DNA of 64,000 bases from Caldicellulosiruptor diazotrophicus (lineage in GTDB: Bacteria; Bacillota; Thermoanaerobacteria; Caldicellulosiruptorales; Caldicellulosiruptoraceae): assembly GCF_017347585.1 (NCBI RefSeq), contig NZ_AP024480.1, forward strand, positions 62,001-126,000. The letters are read 5' to 3'. Position 1 is the stretch's first letter. Each line of letters begins with the position of its first letter. The position numbers and the translations under genes are program-made. The notes under the pieces were generated by a model, which worked only from the letters and a program-made list of their open reading frames with translations, did not search any database and was not told the DNA's origin. Shown here piece after piece: positions 26,389 to 33,892 of the stretch.

Positions 26389-27531
26389 ATGAGAAAAAAG
26401 TTTTTGGTCAAAAAGATTTTTAATGGATATTCGTTCATCAGGGACAATGTCTTGGTTGTAGAAGATGGGAAAGTTTTGGGAACGCAAAAAGGAATTGATA
26501 CTGGAAAAGATGAGATTATAGACAGAAGAGATTTTATTTTATCACCTGGATTTATTGACAAACACACACATGGTATTGGTGGAGTTGATTTTTTTGATAC
26601 TACAGAGAATGATTTAAAAACTATCCAAAATTACTATTTTAAACATGGTGTTACAACTGTTCTGCCAACAATTGTATCAGCTCCGTTTGAAAACATATAC
26701 AAGCTTGCAAGAGCTATCAAAGAAGCAAAGAAAGACCCAAACTTTAAGCTAAACATCCCCGGAATATTCTTAGAAGGACCATTTATAAACCCTGCCAAAA
26801 AAGGTGCACACGATAGAAGATTTTTGCAAAGACCAACAGCTGAGAAGTTAGAAGAATTGATTTCTAACTGTGAAGAGAAAATTATTGACACTGCGATTGC
26901 TCCAGAGCTGCTTGAAAATCCGGTTGAGTTTTTTTCAAAAGCAGCGGAGAAAGATATTAACATTTCGCTTGGTCACACAAATAGCAGTTTTGATGAGGCG
27001 GCAAAAGCACACCTTCTTGGTGCAAAAAATATTGTTCACCTTTTCAACGCAATGCCACAGCTACATCACAGACAGAATTCTATTACAACTTATGCGCTTT
27101 TGAGCGATATTAAAGTGGAGCTTATTTGCGACCTTATTCACCTATCACCTGAGATTATTAAACTTGTATACAAGCTAAAAGGTGCAGAGAACATTATACT
27201 AATCAGTGATTCTATTGCTGCAGCAGACCTTAGTGATGGTGAATACAGTTTAGGGAGCCTAAGAGTAAAGGTTGAAAATGGAATTTGCAGGTTATCAGAT
27301 GACACAATAGCTGGCAGCACCTTGACAATTGATAAGGCAGTAAAGAACCTAATAAAGATTGGAATTAGATTAGAAGATGCTCTCATGGCAGCAACTTACA
27401 ATCCATCAAAACTTTTTTCACTTGAGTGCGGCAGGGTAAAAGAGGGCTTTTCAGCAGATTTTGTATTGATGGATAAGGATTTAAATGTAAAAGAGGTATA
27501 TGCTAAGGGAGAGCTTGTGTATAAGGCTTGA
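26389..27531 (+). CDS. nagA: N-acetylglucosamine-6-phosphate deacetylase
   Basis: A 380-residue amidohydrolase that removes acetate from GlcNAc-6-phosphate, giving glucosamine 6-phosphate. The metal and active-site residues are present: His59 and His61 (KHTHGIGG), Glu129 (LEGPFINPAKKGAH), His196 (LGHTNSS), His217 (HLFNAMPQLHHR) and catalytic Asp274 (ISDSIAA). Length and motifs are full for the family. The start is ATG 26389 with GAGGTG upstream. It is the third gene of the GNAT-GH20-nagA operon. Its last 413 bp are duplicated at 29734, where they form a headless fragment. Confidence 0.94.
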   Translation: MRKKFLVKKIFNGYSFIRDNVLVVEDGKVLGTQKGIDTGKDEIIDRRDFILSPGFIDKHTHGIGGVDFFDTTENDLKTIQNYYFKHGVTTVLPTIVSAPFENIYKLARAIKEAKKDPNFKLNIPGIFLEGPFINPAKKGAHDRRFLQRPTAEKLEELISNCEEKIIDTAIAPELLENPVEFFSKAAEKDINISLGHTNSSFDEAAKAHLLGAKNIVHLFNAMPQLHHRQNSITTYALLSDIKVELICDLIHLSPEIIKLVYKLKGAENIILISDSIAAADLSDGEYSLGSLRVKVENGICRLSDDTIAGSTLTIDKAVKNLIKIGIRLEDALMAATYNPSKLFSLECGRVKEGFSADFVLMDKDLNVKEVYAKGELVYKA

Positions 27532-27916
27532 ATAAATTTCAAAGCAGGCTCTCCCTGAACTGGCTTGGTGTAAGACCGGTATACTTTTTGAAAACTTGAG
27601 AAAAATACTTCTCATCAGAAAAGCCAACCATATTTGCAACCTGATATGTCTTTAAATTTTGATTTTTCAAAAGTTCTTGGGCTTTTTGAATTCTGATTTT
27701 GTGCAGGTAATCAACAAAATTAATCTTCAGTTCCCTTTTAAATAGAATGCTCAAATACGCAGGAGTTACATATACCTCTTTTGCAACACTTTCTAATGTA
27801 ATGTTCTTGTTATAGTTTTTTTCAATAAAGCTAATAGCTGCTTTAACGATTAGATTTTTATTTTCGATCTGCTCAATTTTGTCTACTGCTGCATTTAAAA
27901 AGCTAAGTAGCGATGC
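27119..27916. repeat. Direct repeat, copy A (about 0.8 kb)
   Basis: This 798-bp segment recurs in the same orientation at 29734-30530 with only scattered differences and one missing T in copy B. It contains the 3' end of nagA (+ strand) and the 3' end of an AraC response-regulator gene (- strand). Outside the limits the sequences diverge at once. The two repeats enclose the XRE-ImmA/IrrE and PIN genes. Confidence 0.93.
27539..27916 (-). pseudogene. C-terminal fragment of an AraC response regulator
   Basis: The last 126 codons of the regulator at 30153-31742, cut off at the edge of repeat copy A. It keeps most of the DNA-binding domain (VAKEVYVTPAYLSILFKREL ... YQVANMVGFSDEKYFSQVFKKYTGLTP) but has no receiver domain. 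An internal ATG would give only 71 residues and has no binding site. It is a by-product of the duplication and most likely not functional. Confidence 0.85.
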
Positions 27917-27923
27917 AAATTAG

Positions 27924-27978
27924 AATGTTAAATAAAATTAACATTTTTATTGCAATAATAGTTTAAATAGTGTAAAAT
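27924..27978 (+). promoter_or_regulatory. Promoter and palindromic operator of the XRE/PIN cassette
   Basis: A promoter with TTGCAA (27950-27955) and TAAAAT (27973-27978), spaced by exactly 17 bp, lies 34 bp before the XRE gene. Directly upstream is the palindrome AATGTTAA-N6-TTAACATT (27924-27945), a plausible binding site for the XRE-type protein encoded next. The site begins 8 bp after the end of repeat copy A, so the cassette carries its own control region. Confidence 0.65.
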
Positions 27979-28012
27979 ATTTATAACAAAAAATTGATGA
28001 GAGTGAGCTAAC

Positions 28013-29134
28013 ATGTCATTAGCAAAGGTAATTGGGAATAATATATACGTTTTAATGAAAAAACAGAATGTAAAGATAAAGCAACTTGCAGATTTAATTG
28101 GAGTTGCCAGGCAGACTATGACTAAATACCTTGAAGGTGAAGTGATTATTGATAGCGAGAAGCTTTTCAAAATAGCTGAATTTTTTGGAAAGCCGTTAGA
28201 TTATTTTCTTGAAAACAAACATGAAGAAATGGCTTTTTTATTCAGGGCTCATGTTTTAAATAAAGAATCTATCTCAACCGTTCAGTACAAAGTCTGTGAT
28301 TTGATAAACAGGGTGTATGAGATTTATGAACTTGCTGGTGAAAAGATTTCCTATCTTCCACAGCAGTATAATCTCAAAATAGATTCTAAGGAAAAGCAAA
28401 TATCAAAGGAGATAAAACTTCAAATAGAACAGATAGCACTAGAAGAAAGAGAATGGTTAAACATTGGTGAAAGCAGAGGAGAGGAAATCATTGAATGTTT
28501 TGAAAATAAGGGAATAAGAATAATTTTTGAAAAATTTGATATGCCAGACATGTTTGGAGTGTCTGCTTTGCATGACCAAAAGGGTTGTTTTATAGTTATT
28601 AACGATGATGAGAACATTCCAGAAGAGAGAAAGATATTTAGTATTGTTCATGAGTATGCTCACATTTTATTTGACAGAAACCAATACAGACAAGTTATTC
28701 TACAGTCTACTCGCAGGAACATTTACGAAAAAATTGCTGACAAATTTGCAGGATATTTTTTGATTCCGCGGAAAAGTCTTGCTAAGTATTCTGTCTTACT
28801 CAAAAGTCAGTTATCATGGAATGATCTCATATACATCAAAAAAGATTTACGAGTAAGTTTAAAAGCTCTTTTGCATGTTTTAAACGACTATGAATATATC
28901 AGTGATAAAGAATATCAAAAATGGCTGAAATACTTGAACATGAAAGGTTACTCTAAAAAAGAACCTGATCCAATGCCTTACTTCAAAAAAAATACCGCAC
29001 ATGAGAAGATAGTAAGAATGCTTTTTATGAAGGAACAAATAGGAATTAACAAGGTGGCAGAACTTCTTGGAATTAGTGTTGAAGATGCAAGAGAAAGCGC
29101 AAAGAAGTGGATGATGGATGAGAGAGAAGATTAA
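28013..29134 (+). CDS. XRE helix-turn-helix / ImmA-IrrE metallopeptidase protein
   Basis: A 373-residue cytoplasmic protein. It has an N-terminal XRE DNA-binding domain (about 8-65, KQLADLIGVARQTMTKYLEGE), then an ImmA/IrrE (COG2856) zinc peptidase domain (about 150-260). The HEYAH motif is His213-Glu214-His217, and the downstream EKIADKFAGYFLIP supplies the further acidic ligand. A C-terminal region (about 318-370) looks like a second helix-turn-helix (IGINKVAELLGISVEDARESAKKW). Proteins of this class act as antitoxin-like or phage-type regulators that can be switched by proteolysis. Its gene overlaps the PIN gene by 17 bp, the tight coupling seen in toxin-antitoxin pairs. The pair sits between 0.8-kb direct repeats. 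Confidence 0.88.
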   Translation: MSLAKVIGNNIYVLMKKQNVKIKQLADLIGVARQTMTKYLEGEVIIDSEKLFKIAEFFGKPLDYFLENKHEEMAFLFRAHVLNKESISTVQYKVCDLINRVYEIYELAGEKISYLPQQYNLKIDSKEKQISKEIKLQIEQIALEEREWLNIGESRGEEIIECFENKGIRIIFEKFDMPDMFGVSALHDQKGCFIVINDDENIPEERKIFSIVHEYAHILFDRNQYRQVILQSTRRNIYEKIADKFAGYFLIPRKSLAKYSVLLKSQLSWNDLIYIKKDLRVSLKALLHVLNDYEYISDKEYQKWLKYLNMKGYSKKEPDPMPYFKKNTAHEKIVRMLFMKEQIGINKVAELLGISVEDARESAKKWMMDERED

Positions 29135-29636
29135 GAAACTCATAGATAAAGTAGCAATACTTGATACAAATGTGGTAATAGATTTTCAAAGGCTAAGCTA
29201 TCTTGAAATTCCTCTTCAGGTTTTTTCAAAAGTCTTTGTCTCTGGTTTCGTTGTATCAAAAGAGCTACCAGCTGAGGTTATTAAAAAACTCAAGGATTTA
29301 GGATATGATATTGCAAATCTTGAAACAGAAGAGGGATATAGGTTTTTTCAGAAGCTAAAAAAGTTCAAAGCTCTTTCAGTTTATGATAGACTCGTAATTT
29401 CAATAGCACTCCAAGAAAAAATTATTTGTGTTTCAAATGATAAACCAGTACGAAAAATCTGTAAAAAGTATGGAATAAACTCGACTGGCACGTTGGGTAT
29501 TTTATGTGCTGCTTTTGAGAAGGGAATAATTAGCAAAAAAGAATTAAAAGAGCTAATAGATGGATATCAAAGCAATAGCGGTGCATATATAAACAAAGAC
29601 ATAATAAATGAAATAATAAGAATATATCACCTATAA
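29118..29636 (+). CDS. PIN-domain protein, probable ribonuclease toxin
   Basis: A 172-residue protein with a PIN-like fold. The expected four acidic positions are visible: Asp16 (AILDTNVVID), Glu49 (VSKEL), Asp90 (LSVYDRLVISIA) and Asp108 (CVSNDKPVRK). The ending GTLGILCAAFEKGIISKKELKELID is typical of PIN proteins paired with antitoxins. It starts inside the end of the XRE-peptidase gene (ATG 29118), so the two are translated together. By analogy to other PIN toxins it would cut RNA and be held in check by the upstream protein. The target is unknown, and a non-toxin role is possible. Confidence 0.8.
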   Translation: MREKIKKLIDKVAILDTNVVIDFQRLSYLEIPLQVFSKVFVSGFVVSKELPAEVIKKLKDLGYDIANLETEEGYRFFQKLKKFKALSVYDRLVISIALQEKIICVSNDKPVRKICKKYGINSTGTLGILCAAFEKGIISKKELKELIDGYQSNSGAYINKDIINEIIRIYHL

Positions 29637-29733
29637 CGAAATAATCATTCTCAGTACTAAAAATACTTTGATATATGATTTAAAAAATTGAATTAAGTTT
29701 GTAAAAAAGAAAATAAAACAATATTTAAAGTAA

Positions 29734-30149
29734 AGCTTATTTGCGACCTTATTCACCTGTCACCTGAGATTATTAAACTTGTATACAAACTAAAAGGTGC
29801 AGAGAACATTATACTAATCAGTGATTCTATTGCTGCAACAGACCTTAGTGATGGTGAATACAGTTTAGGAAGCCTAAGAGTAAAAGTTGAAAATGGAATT
29901 TGCAGGTTATCAGATGACACAATAGCTGGCAGCACCTTGACAATTGATAAGGCAGTAAAGAACCTAATAAAGATTGGAATTAGATTAGAAGATGCTCTCA
30001 TGGCAGCAACTTACAATCCATCAAAACTTTTTTCACTTGAGTGCGGCAGGGTAAAAGAGGGCTTTTCAGCAGATTTTGTATTGATGGATGAGGATTTAAA
30101 TGTAAAAGAGGTATATGCTAAGGGAGAGCTTGTGATAAGGCTTGAATAA
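29734..30149 (+). pseudogene. C-terminal fragment of nagA
   Basis: About 139 codons matching residues 244-380 of the complete nagA, starting abruptly at the repeat edge without a promoter or ribosome binding site. A one-base deletion changes the last residues. The metal-binding histidines at 59, 61, 196 and 217 are missing, so it cannot be an active enzyme. It is a duplication remnant. Confidence 0.9.
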
Positions 30150-30530
30150 ATTTCAAAGCAGGCTCTCCCTGAACTGGCTTGGTGTAAGACCAGTATACTT
30201 TTTGAAAACTTGAGAAAAATACTTCTCATCAGAAAAGCCAACCATATTTGCAACCTGATATGTTTTTAAATTTTGGTTTTTCAAAAGTTCCTGGGCTTTT
30301 TGAATTCTGATTTTATGGAGGTAATCAACAAAATTAATCTTCAGTTCCCTTTTAAATAGAATGCTCAAATACGCAGGAGTTACATATACCTCTTTAGCAA
30401 CACTTTCTAATGTAATGTTCTTGTTATAGTTTTTTTCAATAAAGCTAATAGCTGCTTTAACGATTAGATTTTTATTTTCGATCTGCTCAATTTTGTCTAC
30501 TGCTGCATTTAAAAAGCTAAGTAGCGATGC
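29734..30530. repeat. Direct repeat, copy B (about 0.8 kb)
   Basis: The second copy of the segment at 27119-27916. Here the AraC regulator reading frame runs on into a complete gene, whereas the nagA part is headless. In copy A the situation is reversed. Copy B lacks one T in the last codons of nagA (GTGATAAGG against GTGTATAAGG). Confidence 0.93.
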
Positions 30531-31742
30531 TTTAAATAGCTCTTTTTTCTCAGTTTTTAAAATGTTTTCAAAAACCTTGCTGCTTACTACATCATTTAAA
30601 TCAATACATTTCTCATGGCAGACTTTGATGATACTGCCCAGTAATGCCAAAACAGCCGACTTTATAAACCATTTGTTAAATGTGTTGGTAGAATACAATG
30701 AGTTTATAAAACTTTCGACTTTATCTTTAATAACATCTTTCTGGCACAGCAAGAGGCTATTTATTATTGATCTTTCTTCATCAATTGGGTAATAAGTAGT
30801 ATTTTTACTGAGGCAAATATCATCATAATGTAATATGTCAATATCGTCGGCAAAGAATTTAAGCTCTAAAGCATTTAAAGCTTGCTCATATAAAGAGTTG
30901 ATTTTTTCAATTTTATCTCCCCATCTACTGACTCCAAAGTAAAGTTTCACTCCAAGCTTATCGCTGGCACTTCTTTTGACTTTTGTAAGAATAGTATCTA
31001 TCGTTTCTCTATCAAATTCAAAGTCTGAGTTAATTAATATAACTATCTCATTTCTACCTCTGAAAACTTCTGATCTAAAGACTTCTAATTCTTCTTGAAT
31101 TAAATTAACACATGCAAGTATGTATGCTTCTTGTTTTACAAAAGAAGTTGGATAAGTATCGGAAACATTTTCAATATCAAATTTGGCAAGAGCAATGCAA
31201 TATTTTCCAGATGAAAGTTTTATATTGTACCTATCAAAAAGCTTTTCTATCTCTTCCTTGCTGCGGATGCCAAATATAACCTCATTTAGAATTCTCTCTT
31301 TTAAAATTGGCAAAGTTTCATTGTAATATTCTATGTATCTATTTATCAGAGCCTCTTTTTCCCTTTCTTTTTCAAGGACATTTTTAGCCTTTAGTACTGC
31401 ATCTAAAACTTCTTTTGGTTTGCAAGGCTTTAGCAGATAATTCAGGCTCCTTAGCTCAAGTGCTTTTTGGGCAAAGTAAAAGTCATCATACCCGCTTAAG
31501 ATTATACTTTCAAATATATACCCTTCTTTTTTGGCATTTTCAATTACTTGCAGTCCATCTAACTTAGGCATTTTAATGTCTATCAAAACAATGTCAGGGC
31601 AAAGCATCCTAATTTTCTCAAGTGCCTCTTCACCGTTTGTTGCACATCCAACAATCTTAATTCCATTACTTTCCCAATCAACAAGAGTTGAAATACCTTC
31701 AATTACCTCTGGCTCATCATCAGCAATAAGTAACTTTGTCAT
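30153..31742 (-). CDS. AraC-family response regulator (YesN type)
   Basis: A 529-residue transcription factor, partner of the kinase gene 38 bp upstream on the same strand. The receiver domain has ADDEPEV, the phospho-acceptor Asp in VLIDIKMPKLDG (about residue 55) and Lys in LLKPCKPKEV. The long middle region includes a GGDEF-like-sized segment without catalytic motifs. The C-terminal AraC double helix-turn-helix ends KKYTGLTPSQFRESLL. AAAGGAG is spaced correctly for ATG 31742, so I prefer it to the ATG at 31751, which abuts the site. Its 3' third lies in repeat copy B. The kinase/regulator pair is divergent from the second sugar importer, its likely target. Confidence 0.93.
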   Translation of the reverse strand: MTKLLIADDEPEVIEGISTLVDWESNGIKIVGCATNGEEALEKIRMLCPDIVLIDIKMPKLDGLQVIENAKKEGYIFESIILSGYDDFYFAQKALELRSLNYLLKPCKPKEVLDAVLKAKNVLEKEREKEALINRYIEYYNETLPILKERILNEVIFGIRSKEEIEKLFDRYNIKLSSGKYCIALAKFDIENVSDTYPTSFVKQEAYILACVNLIQEELEVFRSEVFRGRNEIVILINSDFEFDRETIDTILTKVKRSASDKLGVKLYFGVSRWGDKIEKINSLYEQALNALELKFFADDIDILHYDDICLSKNTTYYPIDEERSIINSLLLCQKDVIKDKVESFINSLYSTNTFNKWFIKSAVLALLGSIIKVCHEKCIDLNDVVSSKVFENILKTEKKELFKASLLSFLNAAVDKIEQIENKNLIVKAAISFIEKNYNKNITLESVAKEVYVTPAYLSILFKRELKINFVDYLHKIRIQKAQELLKNQNLKTYQVANMVGFSDEKYFSQVFKKYTGLTPSQFRESLL

Positions 31743-31779
31743 CCTTTTCATCTCCTTTTTTTACAAAATATTCTTACAA

Positions 31780-33570
31780 TCAACTTTCTACTGAAATATA
31801 ATCTATAGGAAGTATCAATTTTACTTCTGTACCTTGTCCTGGCTGGCTTTGTATATTCAATTTGAAGTGTGTTTCATAGTAAAGTTTTAATCTTTCGTTG
31901 ACATTTTTGATAGCATATCCAAAAGTAGCTTCCTTTCCTGATTCTAAAAGGTCTTTGATTCTATCGAGCTGCATTTTCGACATTCCAATTCCGTTGTCTT
32001 TGATGGTAAAGCATAAGTTTTCACCTTCTTTTTTGCCTGTTATCTGAATAAAAGTTGGGGCTGTTGAATTTTCCATACCGTGAACAATTGCATTTTCAAC
32101 AAAAGGCTGCAAAATCAATTTAGGGATATAATAGTCCAATATTTCAGAGTCAATTTCAATTGAGTACTGAAGTCTATTTTTATATCTTTTGCTCTGCAAG
32201 AAGAGGTAATGTTCTATTAGTTCTTTCTCACCTTTTACCTGAATGAACTCACTTCCTCTGTTTAAGGTAAGTCTAAAAAGTCTTGAAAGAGAATAAATCA
32301 TCTCGCTTATTTCACTATCATGAGATTTTTCGGCTTTCCAAAATATAGTATCCAAAGTATTGTAAAGAAAATGAGGATTTATCTGAGCCTCAAGTGCTTT
32401 TAGTTCTGCTTCTTTTTTGTGAATTTCCAACTTTAATACCTTGTTTATCAATTCATTTATTTTTTCAACCATATTATTGTATTCAGAAACAACTATTGCA
32501 ATTTCATCACTTGCATGCGGGTCAATATTTACTTGTTCTCGAAAGTTACCCTGCCGCACTTTTTTCATAGAACTTACAAGTTTCTGGAGGGGAGCTGTGA
32601 GCATAGAAGAAAAATACATGGAGATTACAAAAGCAAAGATAAGACAGAGTATAAGTACCCTAATATATAGAAGGACAAACGAATTTCTAATAGCATTTAT
32701 GGCATTTTCTAACGAAACAATGCTCACAAGCCGCCAGTTGGAAGTTGGGATATAACTTGAAGTAATTAAAAGTTTTGACGAATTGGCAGTGATTATTTCA
32801 TTTTCTCTACTTAGGATGTTTTTATTCAAAAGCTTCTGAGCAAATGTAGCTGTAAACTGTGGTGTTGTGCTCTCAAAGGAGATAATTTTGTTGCTACTGT
32901 CAGCTATAAAAAAACATGCTTCTTTTTCCTTTAAATCTTCCATATAGATTTTTTCAATGGTTGGTATGTTTATACATATTATAAGCACTCCTGCAGGCTC
33001 GTATGTATTGAAGTCTAAAAGAAGCCTTGCCATGGCAATCTTAGGGTAATTGTTTTTTGCAATTAGAGTGAAAGGCAAGCTATTTAGACTCAGCCATATA
33101 GGTGCACCTTTGTTTTTTATAATTTGTTTTAAAAAATCTGTAGATTTTAGTTCATAAAAATCAGCAACTCCAGTGCTATTGTCATTTGAAAAGTAATATT
33201 TATCACCTTGAAAAGAGTAGAGCATAATAAAACTTATATAATCTTTGGAAGCAAGAAGGCTTGCCAGTGGTTCTAAGGAATATTTAGTAAAATCAGGGCG
33301 CGGGCTGATAAAGTTTTGCACTCTTTGATCTAAAAACAAAAATGATGAAAGTTCATTTACATCTCTTTGAAGAAAATCTATGCTGGCAGCAATTCTTTTT
33401 GTGTCTCTTAAAAGTAGATTTCCAACCTCTTCTTTTAGCTGGTTTGTTGAAATGGTATATGAAAATAAAGCCAGCACCAAGGAGGTTACCACTATTATAC
33501 TGTAGAAGAGAATGAGTATCTTGTATTTTATGCTCAGACGTAAAAAATAATTTTTGAGCTTTAAAAGCAT
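31780..33570 (-). CDS. Sensor histidine kinase (YesM type)
   Basis: A 596-residue membrane kinase. It has an N-terminal helix (ILILFYSIIVVTSLVLALFSYTI), an extracytoplasmic sensor region of about 240 residues, a second helix (LLYIRVLILCLIFAFVISMYF), and a HAMP domain (LTAPLQKLVSSMKKVRQGNF). The phospho-accepting His400 is in INPHFLYNTLDTIFWKAE. The HATPase_c motifs are PFVENAIVHGMEN and KDNGIGMS. The start at ATG 33570 is preceded by AAGAAGGTG; an upstream TTG is less likely. It shares a 320-bp divergent promoter region with the importer operon starting at 33893, so it probably reports extracellular sugar to that operon. Confidence 0.93.
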   Translation of the reverse strand: MLLKLKNYFLRLSIKYKILILFYSIIVVTSLVLALFSYTISTNQLKEEVGNLLLRDTKRIAASIDFLQRDVNELSSFLFLDQRVQNFISPRPDFTKYSLEPLASLLASKDYISFIMLYSFQGDKYYFSNDNSTGVADFYELKSTDFLKQIIKNKGAPIWLSLNSLPFTLIAKNNYPKIAMARLLLDFNTYEPAGVLIICINIPTIEKIYMEDLKEKEACFFIADSSNKIISFESTTPQFTATFAQKLLNKNILSRENEIITANSSKLLITSSYIPTSNWRLVSIVSLENAINAIRNSFVLLYIRVLILCLIFAFVISMYFSSMLTAPLQKLVSSMKKVRQGNFREQVNIDPHASDEIAIVVSEYNNMVEKINELINKVLKLEIHKKEAELKALEAQINPHFLYNTLDTIFWKAEKSHDSEISEMIYSLSRLFRLTLNRGSEFIQVKGEKELIEHYLFLQSKRYKNRLQYSIEIDSEILDYYIPKLILQPFVENAIVHGMENSTAPTFIQITGKKEGENLCFTIKDNGIGMSKMQLDRIKDLLESGKEATFGYAIKNVNERLKLYYETHFKLNIQSQPGQGTEVKLILPIDYISVES

Positions 33571-33770
33571 TTTACCAAAACACCTTCTTTTGAAGCTCAC
33601 TTTTATTCTACAGGTCAAAGTATATTATACAACTTCATATATAAAATTCACAAGATATTCTTTTTTAGAAGTACATCTTGCCATCAATCATCATAATTTT
33701 AATAACAATTAATAACTTGCATGCTCAAAATATCCATAAAAAATGCAAACCAAATTTAAAAATTGTCACC

Positions 33771-33845
33771 TTAAAATTGTGAAAGTATGCTGATATAATT
33801 TAACCAAGACAGAATCAATTCTACCTTTGATTTTGGGGCGCCCCA
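33771..33845 (+). promoter_or_regulatory. Importer promoter with downstream 12-bp GC palindrome
   Basis: TTAAAA (33771-33776) and a perfect TATAAT (33794-33799) are 17 bp apart. About 35 bp further on lies the perfect palindrome TGGGGCGCCCCA (33834-33845). It is fully GC inside an otherwise AT-rich leader and 47 bp before the start codon. It could be a repressor operator just downstream of the transcription start. An RNA hairpin is unlikely because there is no loop. Confidence 0.5.
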
Positions 33846-33892
33846 GAGAGATCTTTAAAAATTAACAAAGAATCAAAAAGGAGGGAAAAGTG

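Noticed and set aside
27539-27754. A stand-alone 71-residue AraC-type regulator
   Set aside because: It is the tail of a longer truncated frame that is duplicated from the intact regulator, with no start signal of its own.
29937-30149. A short independent gene in repeat copy B
   Set aside because: The 70 codons are identical in origin to the end of NagA, begin at an internal Met and have no binding site. They are treated as a duplication remnant.
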